A stretch of 64,000 nt of DNA from Lysinibacillus fusiformis. Its GTDB lineage: Bacteria; Bacillota; Bacilli; Bacillales_A; Planococcaceae. Position numbers and translations under genes: made by a program. Below the pieces are notes generated by a model that worked only from the letters and a program-made list of their open reading frames with translations, had not been told where the DNA came from and did no database searches. Within the stretch, counting starts at the first letter, position 1; every line of letters begins with the position of its first letter. The DNA lies in contig JASENG010000009.1 of NCBI GenBank assembly GCA_030027265.1, forward strand, positions 90,587-154,586, read 5' to 3'. Of the stretch, positions 53,935 through 62,476 are shown one piece after another.

Positions 53935-55014
53935 GTGACGAAAAAGGTCTGGTTCCAAGTAGGAATTGGCATGATTATTGCGCTTTTAATTATTAAATAT
54001 GTAGTAGAGATTCATTGGATTTTTAATCCACTGTATATTATTATCAAAACGATTTTTATTCCATTATTATTGGGTGGGGTTCTCTATTATATATCAGAGC
54101 CATTACAAAGATTTATGGAAAAAAAGGGTGCTCCAAGATGGGCAAGTATGTTAACGATCATTTTATTGTTAGCAGGTATCGTAACAGGAATCTTGCTGAT
54201 GATCGGTAATCCAATCTCTGAACAAGTAAATAATTTAGTGAAGAATGCACCAAATATTGAAGATAAGATTATGGATGCAGCAGAGATTATTGAAAAAAAT
54301 AAAGACAATCTTCCGCCTCAGGTTGAGACCTTTATCAATTCCGTTTCAAGCTCGATTCAAGATATTATGATGACGGGCAGTAAATACATTGTAAATATTG
54401 TCAGCGGAACAGTGTCAGCAACTTTTACCTTAATCTTGGTTCCATTTTTCTTTATCTACATGCTGAAAGATCATGAAAAGTTTGCGCCAAATATTTATAA
54501 TCTTTTTGCTGGAGAAAGACGTACTTGGGTAAAAGAGACATTGGCAGATATTGATAATGTGTTAAGAAACTACGTTCAAGGACAGGTGCTAATCAGTCTT
54601 ATCCTAGCGACTATGATGTATTTCGGATATTTTTTTATTAAATTGGATTACGCATTGCTCCTGGCATTATTTGCCTTTTTTATGAATATGATTCCATTTA
54701 TAGGACCGTGGATTTCTTTAGCTCCTGCACTTGTTATGGCTATAATCCAAGATCCGATCTTGGTATTTTGGGTAGCTGTAATTACACTGGTTGCTCAACA
54801 GATAGAAAGCAACCTGATCACACCGAATATTATGGGGAAATCATTGGATGTCCATCCATTAACGGTTATTACAATTGTATTAGCGGCAGGAAATATTGGC
54901 GGATTCTTATTTATAATTATCGCTATTCCTACTTATGCTGTTATTAAAGCAATCGTAAAAAATATTTACGAAGAACGCAAAAAGATTAAAGAAGCGGCTA
55001 CAAAGACCGTTTAA
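53935..55014 (+). CDS. AI-2E family (PerM/TqsA-like) membrane protein
   Basis: 359 aa with about eight TM segments. The family core FFMNMIPFIGPWISLAPALV (about 245-265) and EGNLITP-like ESNLITPNIMGKSLDVHPL (about 285-305) are present. Members are called AI-2 exporters, but several are sodium/proton or lithium antiporters, so the substrate is open. GTG 53935 has GAGGTG 7 nt upstream; TTG 53929 is too close. Confidence 0.85.
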   Translation: MTKKVWFQVGIGMIIALLIIKYVVEIHWIFNPLYIIIKTIFIPLLLGGVLYYISEPLQRFMEKKGAPRWASMLTIILLLAGIVTGILLMIGNPISEQVNNLVKNAPNIEDKIMDAAEIIEKNKDNLPPQVETFINSVSSSIQDIMMTGSKYIVNIVSGTVSATFTLILVPFFFIYMLKDHEKFAPNIYNLFAGERRTWVKETLADIDNVLRNYVQGQVLISLILATMMYFGYFFIKLDYALLLALFAFFMNMIPFIGPWISLAPALVMAIIQDPILVFWVAVITLVAQQIESNLITPNIMGKSLDVHPLTVITIVLAAGNIGGFLFIIIAIPTYAVIKAIVKNIYEERKKIKEAATKTV

Positions 55015-55017
55015 AAA

Positions 55018-55056
55018 GGCTCGTAGTATACCATAAGTGGTATACTCCTAGCTTTT
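55018..55056 (+). terminator. Terminator after the AI-2E-family gene
   Basis: GTATACC / GGTATAC core stem with flanking GGC / GCT pairing and T5. Confidence 0.8.
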
Positions 55057-55122
55057 TAGTGTATTGTAGAAATAGTAATGTAAAAAATCGATATTAGGAG
55101 AATAAAGGAGTTCATTATATAC

Positions 55123-55581
55123 ATGTTATCATTTGAGCAAAAACAGGCAATCATAGAATCATTTCCGGAGCTGACGAAAAAAGAAATCTCCATGAAACGT
55201 TTAAACTACCATTTTGAAGACAGTTTATACGAAAAAACGATAGTTGTGGAAAAATTGCATCCAAATGGGAATGGATTTGTCTATGTAGGAGATTTATTAA
55301 AATATGACAAAATGTCTAATGACAAAGGGTTAGTCAATATACGCGATTTTGATGAAACGGCATTACGGGAAATTATAAGTGATGCGATTGATTTCTTATC
55401 GGAAGACCTGGATATTCCGGTTGTTGAGAATTGGACTTCACGGGATGGAGTGACATTAGAGCTAAGACATCATAGACGTGATTGGAATATCTATTATCAA
55501 GGTAATTTAGAAGAAACTTTTGGCACGCACGAAGCGGCAGTAGAGTATTTACATGAAGAAGGCTTCAGGCTGAAAAAATAA
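55123..55581 (+). CDS. Hypothetical protein, 152 aa
   Basis: Soluble, acidic protein of mixed alpha/beta character with no signal peptide or metal motif. Conserved-looking stretches (EKLHPNGNGFVYVGDLL, ALREIISDAIDFL, TLELRHHRRDWNIYY) suggest a genuine family, common in Bacillales as unannotated protein. A TAAAGGAG site lies 14 nt upstream of the ATG. It is followed at 16 nt by a small membrane protein gene. Function unknown. Confidence 0.6.
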   Translation: MLSFEQKQAIIESFPELTKKEISMKRLNYHFEDSLYEKTIVVEKLHPNGNGFVYVGDLLKYDKMSNDKGLVNIRDFDETALREIISDAIDFLSEDLDIPVVENWTSRDGVTLELRHHRRDWNIYYQGNLEETFGTHEAAVEYLHEEGFRLKK

Positions 55582-55596
55582 AGGAGCAGGCTTTTG

Positions 55597-55773
55597 ATGA
55601 ATGGAAAAAAAGTAGCGATTTATTTCGTTGGATTCATAATTCTAGTATGCATATTAATAGTAGTAGGAATGAAAATTTTCTTTGCAACATACGAACCGAA
55701 AACGAATAATGAGGAAGCAGCAATCTCGCATATCTTGCCTGTTGATGAAGTTTCTTCCTTTTTAGAACTCTAA
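55597..55773 (+). CDS. Small single-pass membrane protein, 58 aa
   Basis: ATG 55597 follows AAGGAG (55581-55586), itself next to the stop of the gene before. A short basic start (MNGKK), one hydrophobic helix (about 6-30) and an acidic tail (NNEEAAISHILPVDEVSSFLEL) are seen. Probably co-transcribed with the 152-aa hypothetical. Family unknown; short but the translation signals are good. Confidence 0.55.
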   Translation: MNGKKVAIYFVGFIILVCILIVVGMKIFFATYEPKTNNEEAAISHILPVDEVSSFLEL

Positions 55774-55784
55774 TATAAAAAAAT

Positions 55785-55820
55785 AAAACCAAACGATGAA
55801 AAATTCGTTTGGTTTTTATA
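55785..55820. terminator. Bidirectional terminator between convergent genes
   Basis: AAAACCAAACGA / TCGTTTGGTTTTT, A/T flanks on both sides. Confidence 0.85.
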
Positions 55821-55824
55821 TTTT

Positions 55825-56841
55825 TTAAAAGAATAAATCTAGAATTAAGAAGATAATTCCTGCCATCACCGCTGAAATTGGCATTGTGATAATCCAAGTC
55901 AGAACGATTTTACGAGCAACGCCCCATTTAACGCCTTTAACACGTTGGGCAGAACCTACACCCATGATCGCTGAAGAGATTACGTGTGTTGTTGACACTG
56001 GTAAATGGATAACGGTAGCTCCAAAAATAATCGATGCAGAAGCTAAGTCAGCTGCAACGCCATTTACTGGACGAATCTTCATAATTTTTCCGCCGACTGT
56101 TTTGATGATTTTATAGCCACCAATTGAAGTACCAAGCCCCATTGCAATGGCACAGGCAATACGAACCCATTCTTGTACTTCATCATCAGTTTGTAACCCG
56201 GCAGCAATCAATGCCATTGTAATAATCCCCATTGCTTTTTGAGCATCATTTGTACCGTGTGTAAAGGATTGAATTGCCGCGGTAACAATTTGCAACATAC
56301 GGAATCCTTTGTTTGTTCGGTAAAGGTTTAGATTTTTAAACAGTACTTTAAAAATCGACATAAAAATAAAACCGATCGCTAAAGCTAAAAATGGCGAAGC
56401 AACTAAACCGATTAAAATACTGCTGAATCCACCATAATTTAAAATGCTAAATCCAGCTGCAGCGATAGCAGCACCGGCGATAGAGCCAATTAATGTATGG
56501 GAAGAACTTGATGGTATACCGAAGTACCATGTAAGCAAGTTCCAAGTAATAGCAGATAGTAAAGCTGCTAAAATAACGATTGTTCCAGTCGTATCATCTG
56601 CAGTCACATTTAATGAGAATGGGTCAACGATATCCTTGGCAATCGCTTTTGCCACACCAACAAATGTAATTGCCCCGATAAAGTTCATAGCAGCAGCTAA
56701 TAATACAGCAACGCGTGGCGGCAATGCTCGAGTAGAAACAGAAGTAGCAATTGCGTTTGCTGTATCATGGAAACCGTTAATAAAGTCGAATCCTAAAGCG
56801 AAAATTACGACTAATATGGTTAGTATTAATATAGTATCCAT
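55825..56841 (-). CDS. pit: Low-affinity inorganic phosphate transporter Pit
   Basis: A 338-aa PiT-family permease with about ten TM segments. Both signature repeats are present: GFDFINGFHDTANAIATSVST (about 18-38) and HGTNDAQKAMGI (about 192-203). It imports phosphate (with divalent cations) using the proton gradient. Second gene of the ykaA-pit pair, 18 bp after the accessory gene. Confidence 0.92.
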   Translation of the reverse strand: MDTILILTILVVIFALGFDFINGFHDTANAIATSVSTRALPPRVAVLLAAAMNFIGAITFVGVAKAIAKDIVDPFSLNVTADDTTGTIVILAALLSAITWNLLTWYFGIPSSSSHTLIGSIAGAAIAAAGFSILNYGGFSSILIGLVASPFLALAIGFIFMSIFKVLFKNLNLYRTNKGFRMLQIVTAAIQSFTHGTNDAQKAMGIITMALIAAGLQTDDEVQEWVRIACAIAMGLGTSIGGYKIIKTVGGKIMKIRPVNGVAADLASASIIFGATVIHLPVSTTHVISSAIMGVGSAQRVKGVKWGVARKIVLTWIITMPISAVMAGIIFLILDLFF

Positions 56842-56859
56842 CTTTTAAATCTCCTGATC

Positions 56860-57480
56860 TTACGCGTTACGCATAATAATTGTTTCTAATGTGTTCGCTA
56901 CATCCTGGCATGAATCTGCAATTTCTTCTAATTGATCGTAGATATCACGCATTTTAATTAAACGAATTGGATCTTTTTCGTGCAAGAACAATTGCTTTGT
57001 TGAAGAACGAGAAATTTCATCGCATTCGCGCTCATAATCCTTAATAAGAATGATGTGTTTGCGCATTGCAATTAAGTCTTTTTTATTTAATAGGTCAGTG
57101 GCTGCAACAATTTCGTCAGCACTTTTTGAAATATAATCGAAGAATTTTCTCATCGATTCATCCACTTCAGTAAATGAGAACATTTCAAAGTGTGCAACAC
57201 AATGTTCTGCTCCATCTAGTACATCATCCATTTTGTTTGCTAATGCTAAAATATCTTCACGCTCAATAGGTGTCATAAAAGATTTGTTTAACATTACGAT
57301 TAATTCATGGATTAAATGATCGCCATCTGTTTCATATTTTTTCATTTTAACGCTAAGTTCTTTTAAATCAGCAACTGATTCGATTTTGAAATCCCTTGCG
57401 TAATGTACAGCTTCTCTCATATTTTCCGCTATCTTGTGTAAAGATAAGAAAAATGGATCTGGTTTTCTTGAACTAAACAT
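56860..57480 (-). CDS. ykaA: DUF47/PhoU-like Pit accessory protein, YkaA type
   Basis: A 206-aa helical-bundle protein of the DUF47 family related to PhoU (ILALANKMDDVLDGAEHC; YERECDEISR). Such proteins are encoded with PiT transporters and probably modulate them. It leads the operon with pit, as in B. subtilis ykaA-pit. CAGGGGG lies upstream of the ATG. Confidence 0.88.
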   Translation of the reverse strand: MFSSRKPDPFFLSLHKIAENMREAVHYARDFKIESVADLKELSVKMKKYETDGDHLIHELIVMLNKSFMTPIEREDILALANKMDDVLDGAEHCVAHFEMFSFTEVDESMRKFFDYISKSADEIVAATDLLNKKDLIAMRKHIILIKDYERECDEISRSSTKQLFLHEKDPIRLIKMRDIYDQLEEIADSCQDVANTLETIIMRNA

Positions 57481-57535
57481 GGAATTGCCCCCTGGTATAC
57501 ATGTGAATTTAAAAAGTTAAATTAAAACCTCAATC

Positions 57536-57544
57536 ATCATATCA
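57536..57544 (-). promoter_or_regulatory. Extended -10 promoter of ykaA-pit
   Basis: On the minus strand TGATATGAT (TG plus TATGAT), about 55-65 nt upstream of ykaA; the -35 is weak. Confidence 0.5.
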
Positions 57545-57656
57545 AAATATTTCTAAAATCTATACATAATTTAACTTGAACTATATAAAATTTACATTGC
57601 CGTAACATTCCGCTAGTACTCATTTGCATTTTCTGTATAATATTGGAAAATAAACA

Positions 57657-57705
57657 ACGGCAAGTAAGTTAAAATAAGAAAGATCTTATCTAATATACTT
57701 GCCGT
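57657..57705 (-). terminator. Terminator of the methyltransferase gene
   Basis: ACGGCAAGTA (57657-57666) and TACTTGCCGT (57696-57705), with an inner GATAAGA-type stem; T-rich on the minus strand. Confidence 0.75.
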
Positions 57706-57733
57706 GATGATTCTATTTTATGAGAAATTCCAG

Positions 57734-58894
57734 TTAAAAATATTCTTTTAGTTCATTTTCCAAAAATGGATTGGCCGATAAAAATTGAGTAAATGCTTTG
57801 TACCGTTCAAGCTGCTCAATGGATGGTTTTTTTCCATTGTAATAAGCTCTTATTAAGATATTCTTTGGTGTGTGCTCGATATCGATAAATTCAAGAAGCT
57901 GCGTATCGTATCCAACAAGTGTAAGAAGCTCAGCCCTAATCGAGTCGGTTGCTAAAGATGCAAAACGTTCTTTAATTAAGCCGTGCTGTGTCATAATTTC
58001 TAATGCAGGGGATTCGAGCTGTCGATTTAACTCGTGCTGGCAACAAGGTACACTCAAGATAACTTTAGCTCCCCATTTAACTGCACGTGCCAATGCCATA
58101 TCTGTCGCAACATCACATGCATGTAAAGTAACAACCATGTCCACTGAGTTTTCATCATTATAGTCATTTATATCCCCAACTAAAAACTCGAGTTGATCGT
58201 AGTTTAGATCTTGAGCAATTTGGCTGCATTCATCGATGACTTCTTTCTTTAAATCAAGCCCTGTCACACGAATATCAAGCCCTTTTTCTATTTTTAAATA
58301 ATGATATAGGGCAAAGGTTAAATAAGATTTCCCTGATCCAAAGTCGAGTATGCGAATTTGGCGATCCTTTGGCAGGTGTTCTAAAGAATCGTGAATGAAT
58401 TCAACAAAGCGATTGATTTGTCTGAACTTATCATACTTTTGTTTTTTTACTTTTCCTTCTTCTGTTTGTACACCCAGGCGAATTAAAAATGGATAGGGGG
58501 TAGAATCGTCTAATAAGTATTGTTTTTTTCGATTATGAGAAAGATTAATTTCTTTTGTCTCATTTAACCTTTCGATCTTCCACAATATTTTGTTTTTCTT
58601 GGAGATTTGAATGTGGATATTTTGATTTTTCAGCTGAGCATGTATTTGTCGGAATTGAGGTAATAATATATCCAAAAAATCCGAAAACTTTTCAAGTAAA
58701 ACATTTTCGTGTTTTAAAATTCGCTCATACTGATATTCAATTTGGATATGGTAGACGCCCTTTAGCTCAATTGGTTTTAACTTAATACGTTTCAATTCAT
58801 TTGATTTTTGCCTTGGTTGGCTAATGGTGGCGTTAATTAGATCTTTATTAATAATATGATTTAGGAAATTTTCTTTCATTTGTTCAAAGTCCAT
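57734..58894 (-). CDS. Class I SAM-dependent methyltransferase (Methyltransf_32/TRM13-like)
   Basis: 386 aa. An N-terminal region (1-165) without recognised fold precedes a Rossmann domain with RILDFGSGKSYL (about 185-196) as SAM motif I, LDLK at the end of beta 2 and LHACDVATDMALARA, then SVPCCQHELNR. The CCQH motif is typical of the TRM13-like Methyltransf_32 group, often suspected to act on RNA. Substrate unknown. Single-gene unit with its own terminator. Confidence 0.75.
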   Translation of the reverse strand: MDFEQMKENFLNHIINKDLINATISQPRQKSNELKRIKLKPIELKGVYHIQIEYQYERILKHENVLLEKFSDFLDILLPQFRQIHAQLKNQNIHIQISKKNKILWKIERLNETKEINLSHNRKKQYLLDDSTPYPFLIRLGVQTEEGKVKKQKYDKFRQINRFVEFIHDSLEHLPKDRQIRILDFGSGKSYLTFALYHYLKIEKGLDIRVTGLDLKKEVIDECSQIAQDLNYDQLEFLVGDINDYNDENSVDMVVTLHACDVATDMALARAVKWGAKVILSVPCCQHELNRQLESPALEIMTQHGLIKERFASLATDSIRAELLTLVGYDTQLLEFIDIEHTPKNILIRAYYNGKKPSIEQLERYKAFTQFLSANPFLENELKEYF

Positions 58895-59172
58895 GGATAT
58901 CAGCCTTTTCTAATAAATTATTGGCAATAGTTTAACATAGCTGTTTAACGAAGTGTTAAAATCTTTCTCGATTAATCGTTCGAATACAGGGAATAAGATA
59001 GTAATAAAGATATAGAAATATTACCTTTTTCAAAATTATTAGATACTTTGCAATTGAAATATGTTAAATTAGAGTCAGATGAGGTAGCCTAATTCTGAAA
59101 ACTGCTTTTATTTTCTGTATTGGAACGCTATTTCGTTATAAAATACATAATTTTTTAAAAGGGGGATTAGAG

Positions 59173-60663
59173 ATGACTGATCACGCATTCCAATTGTTAG
59201 CAATTGTGATATATATGCTTGCCATGATTATCATTGGGTGGTTTGCATATAGAAGAACGAAAAACTTAAATGATTATATGTTAGGTGGACGTGATTTAGG
59301 TCCGGCTGTCACTGCATTAAGCGCAGGAGCTGCAGACATGTCTGGCTGGTTGCTTATGGGGTTGCCTGGAGCAATTTATGCATCTGGATTAGTAGAAGCA
59401 TGGATTGCGATCGGCTTAACAGTAGGTGCATGGTTGAACTGGTATTTTGTAGCACCACGTTTACGTGTTTATACACAAATTTCAAAGGACTCGATTACAA
59501 TTCCGAGTTTTTTAGATAACCGTCTTCGTGATAATACAAAGTTAATTCGAATTGCTGCGGGTATCGTTATTTTAGTATTCTTCACATTCTATGTGTCATC
59601 GGGTATGGTATCCGGCGGTAAGTTCTTCCAAAGTTCGTTTGGGTTTGACTATCATACAGGTTTATTGATCGTAAGTGTTGTTACGGTTGGCTATACATTG
59701 TTCGGTGGCTTCTTAGCAGTTAGTTATACAGATTTTTTACAAGGTCTAATTATGTTCTTGGCATTAATTTTGGTTCCTATTATTGGTGTTTTCTTCACAG
59801 GCGGTATTGGAGAAACAATTGACTCGATACAAGCTGTAAATCCTGAGCAATTTAGTTTATTTGCTTCAACGGCAACTGCAGCTGGTATTATTTCATCTGT
59901 TGCTTGGGGTCTTGGGTATTTCGGCCAGCCACATATTATCGTGCGATTCATGGCGATTAAATCCGTAAAAGAAACAGCACAAGCTCGCCGTATCGGTATT
60001 GGCTGGATGATTTTAAGCTTATTGGGTGCAACTTTAACTGCGCTTGTAGGCTTAGCATACTTCCAACAAAATGGAGGAACAATTGATGATCCTGAAACAG
60101 TCTTTATCGTTATGGGACAAATTTTATTCCACCCATTCATTGCAGGAATTATGTTGGCTGCAATTTTAGCAGCAATTATGAGTACGATTTCTTCTCAATT
60201 AATCGTAACGTCTTCTGCATTAATTGAGGATATGTATAGAGCTTTATTTAAAAAAGAAGCATCAGATAAGCATTATGTAATGGCAGGAAGAATTGCAGTG
60301 CTTATAGTAGCTGTTGTGGCAGCTATTTTAGGATGGGATCCTGATAGCTCTATCCTTGATTTAGTTGGATTTGCGTGGGCAGGATTTGGTGCAGCCTTTG
60401 GACCAACCATCCTACTTGCTTTGTATTGGAAAAAGTTTACGAATATCGGAGCTTTGGTCGGGATGGTAGCAGGTGCGGTCGTGGCTTATATCTGGGGACA
60501 AAACGCAGAGTTATCAGGCATGCTGTATGAAATCGTGCCAGGATTTATTATCAACTTAGTTTTAGCAATTATCGTGAGTTTAGTTACTTTTAAACACAAC
60601 GCTGAAATCGAAAAAGAATTTGATGATACATTAGAGTTATTGAATTCTGAAAGAAAGAAATAA
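59173..60663 (+). CDS. putP: Sodium/proline symporter PutP/OpuE
   Basis: A 496-aa sodium:solute symporter with 13 predicted TM segments and the PutP signatures (NDYMLGGRDLGPAVTALSAGAADMS, GWLLMGLPGA, FGQPHIIVRFMA). In B. subtilis the two paralogues serve proline as nutrient (PutP) or as osmoprotectant (OpuE); which role applies cannot be told. GGGGGAT precedes the ATG. Monocistronic. Confidence 0.9.
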   Translation: MTDHAFQLLAIVIYMLAMIIIGWFAYRRTKNLNDYMLGGRDLGPAVTALSAGAADMSGWLLMGLPGAIYASGLVEAWIAIGLTVGAWLNWYFVAPRLRVYTQISKDSITIPSFLDNRLRDNTKLIRIAAGIVILVFFTFYVSSGMVSGGKFFQSSFGFDYHTGLLIVSVVTVGYTLFGGFLAVSYTDFLQGLIMFLALILVPIIGVFFTGGIGETIDSIQAVNPEQFSLFASTATAAGIISSVAWGLGYFGQPHIIVRFMAIKSVKETAQARRIGIGWMILSLLGATLTALVGLAYFQQNGGTIDDPETVFIVMGQILFHPFIAGIMLAAILAAIMSTISSQLIVTSSALIEDMYRALFKKEASDKHYVMAGRIAVLIVAVVAAILGWDPDSSILDLVGFAWAGFGAAFGPTILLALYWKKFTNIGALVGMVAGAVVAYIWGQNAELSGMLYEIVPGFIINLVLAIIVSLVTFKHNAEIEKEFDDTLELLNSERKK

Positions 60664-60669
60664 TAATGG

Positions 60670-60709
60670 TGTCCCAAAAGGTTATTCTACAATCTTTTGG
60701 GGCATTTTT
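60670..60709 (+). terminator. Terminator after putP
   Basis: TGTCCCAAAAG / CTTTTGGGGCA with T5. Confidence 0.85.
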
Positions 60710-60800
60710 ATTTAGCTTCTGAAAACGGTGTTTCTAGATTTGCCCCTCAAACGTAATTGAAATTATTAATAAGCATATACTATATGATACGATGATGATA

Positions 60801-60836
60801 ATGACCCGAAAAGGTAAGCAAGTAACCGTAAAATAG
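60801..60836 (+). CDS. Possible 11-aa leader peptide upstream of hflX
   Basis: ATG 60801 opens MTRKGKQVTVK, with a K-G-K '+x+' motif, 76 nt upstream of hflX. Its ribosome site is poor (GATGATGAT). TAACCG at the ORF end (60823-60828) pairs with CGGTTA (60852-60857), while CTAAAGC (60837-60843) pairs with GCTTTGG (60860-60866); these helices cross and so compete or form a pseudoknot. A third hairpin GAAAACA/TGTTTTC lies just before the hflX ribosome site. Attenuation is possible but unproven. Confidence 0.4.
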   Translation: MTRKGKQVTVK

Positions 60837-60912
60837 CTAAAGCTTCAACTGCGGTTAGTGCTTTGGTTTAAGGAAAACAAAAAGCCGTGTTTTCAAATAG
60901 GGAGGTATCTTA

Positions 60913-62199
60913 GTGACAAATTTGCAAGAAGTAGAAACAATTATAGAAAAAGCGATTTTAGTAGGAGTTAATTTACAAAACGATCGAAATTTTAATTACT
61001 CAATGGAAGAATTAGAAAGTTTAGCAGAAGCTCTAGATGTGGAAGTGATTGGTAGTGTTACTCAAAACCTGGAAAGAGTAAATCCTTCTCATTATGTAGG
61101 GACAGGTAAAATTGAAGAAATTAAACATTTTGTGGATGAGGCTGAAGCAAACCTCGTTATTTTTAATGATGAATTGTCTCCTTCTCAAATCCGAAATCTT
61201 GAGCGTGATTTAGAGTGTAAAGTAATCGATCGAACTATGCTGATATTGGATATTTTTGATCGTCGTGCGAATACTCGAGAAGCGCAGATGCAGGTTGAGC
61301 TGGCTCAACTTCAATATATGCTGCCTCGACTAGTCGGCCTCCATGCTTCGCTGTCTCGCCAAGGTGGCGGCACAGGCGGAGGTTTTAGAAATCGTGGTGC
61401 AGGGGAAACAAAATTAGAATTGGATAGACGTAAAATCGAGGACCAAATCGCAAAACTTCGTAAAGATCTTGAGGTTGTAAAAAACACTCGGGAAACACAA
61501 AGGAAAAAGCGCCGTAAAAATGAAGTGCCTGTTGTATCGCTGGTTGGCTATACAAATGCGGGGAAATCCACAATTATGAACCGTCTACTCAAGAAGATTG
61601 GACAAGAGGATGCAAAACAGGTATTTGAGAAGGATATGCTCTTTGCTACATTGGATACATCTGTCCGTAATATCGAATTACCCGATAAAAAGACATTTTT
61701 ACTCACAGACACAGTTGGATTTGTTAGCAAGCTTCCACATCATTTGGTGAAAGCTTTCCGCTCTACATTGGAAGAAGCACGTGAGGCGGATCTATTATTG
61801 CATGTGGTCGATGTTTCAAATGAAGAGCATCCCTTTATGATAGATGTTACAAACAAAACCTTAAGTGAAGTGGATGTAGAAGATGTTCCAACGATTTATG
61901 TCTACAATAAATCGGATTTAGCGAATGTGAAATATCCGATGGTTAGCGGTGATAATATATGGATTTCAGCACAAGAAGGGGCAGGTCTTGATGAACTGGT
62001 GGAATTGATTCGCCAGCATGTCTTTTCCGACTATGTGGAATGTGAGATGTTAATTCCTTTTGACCGCGGAGATGTTGTTTCATACCTCAACGCCAATGCC
62101 CAAGTGAAAGATACAGAATATGAGGAACTAGGGACAAAACTGCTTGTTGAACTAAAACATGCAGATTTAAAAAAATATGGACAATATGTAATAAAATAA
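60913..62199 (+). CDS. hflX: Ribosome-splitting GTPase HflX
   Basis: A 428-aa GTPase. The N-terminal HflX domain (about 1-200, with HYVGTGKIEEI and FNDELSPSQIRNLE) and glycine-rich GGGTGGGFRNRGAGE loop precede the G domain: G1 GYTNAGKS (about 212-219), G3 DTVG, G4 NKSD. HflX splits stalled or hibernating 70S ribosomes, and a Listeria homologue gives macrolide and lincosamide tolerance. GTG 60913 follows GGAGG by 7 nt. Confidence 0.93.
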   Translation: MTNLQEVETIIEKAILVGVNLQNDRNFNYSMEELESLAEALDVEVIGSVTQNLERVNPSHYVGTGKIEEIKHFVDEAEANLVIFNDELSPSQIRNLERDLECKVIDRTMLILDIFDRRANTREAQMQVELAQLQYMLPRLVGLHASLSRQGGGTGGGFRNRGAGETKLELDRRKIEDQIAKLRKDLEVVKNTRETQRKKRRKNEVPVVSLVGYTNAGKSTIMNRLLKKIGQEDAKQVFEKDMLFATLDTSVRNIELPDKKTFLLTDTVGFVSKLPHHLVKAFRSTLEEAREADLLLHVVDVSNEEHPFMIDVTNKTLSEVDVEDVPTIYVYNKSDLANVKYPMVSGDNIWISAQEGAGLDELVELIRQHVFSDYVECEMLIPFDRGDVVSYLNANAQVKDTEYEELGTKLLVELKHADLKKYGQYVIK

Positions 62200-62205
62200 T
62201 GAAAG

Positions 62206-62240
62206 TGGGGTAACGATGAATATGTCGTTACCTCTTTTTT
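62206..62240 (+). terminator. Terminator after hflX
   Basis: GGGGTAACGA / TCGTTACCTC with T6. Confidence 0.85.
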
Positions 62241-62429
62241 ATTCAAATGCGTTTCAAATTTAAATTCAAAAACTATTCTAATATACTATAAAAATCTGGA
62301 AATTAATAAAATGTAACGAATATAGAGAAAAAAACGAAATTTCTAACTTTTTTATAATATATTGAAAAAACTTTCATTATGCTTTAATGTAATAAAATGC
62401 AGTTTTCAGACAGTAGAAAGTTTGCATTG

Positions 62430-62444
62430 AATTGTCGGAAAATA
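62430..62444 (+). promoter_or_regulatory. CodY-like box upstream of the POT gene
   Basis: AATTGTCGGAAAATA matches the CodY consensus at 12 of 15 positions, about 35-50 bp upstream of the POT start. Confidence 0.35.
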
Positions 62445-62476
62445 TGAAAAATATAAACGGAAGAGGGAAGATCTTT

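Noticed and set aside
56444..56848. 134-aa plus-strand ORF
   Set aside because: Antisense shadow of pit.
59724..60140. 138-aa minus-strand ORF
   Set aside because: Antisense shadow of putP; no independent ribosome site.
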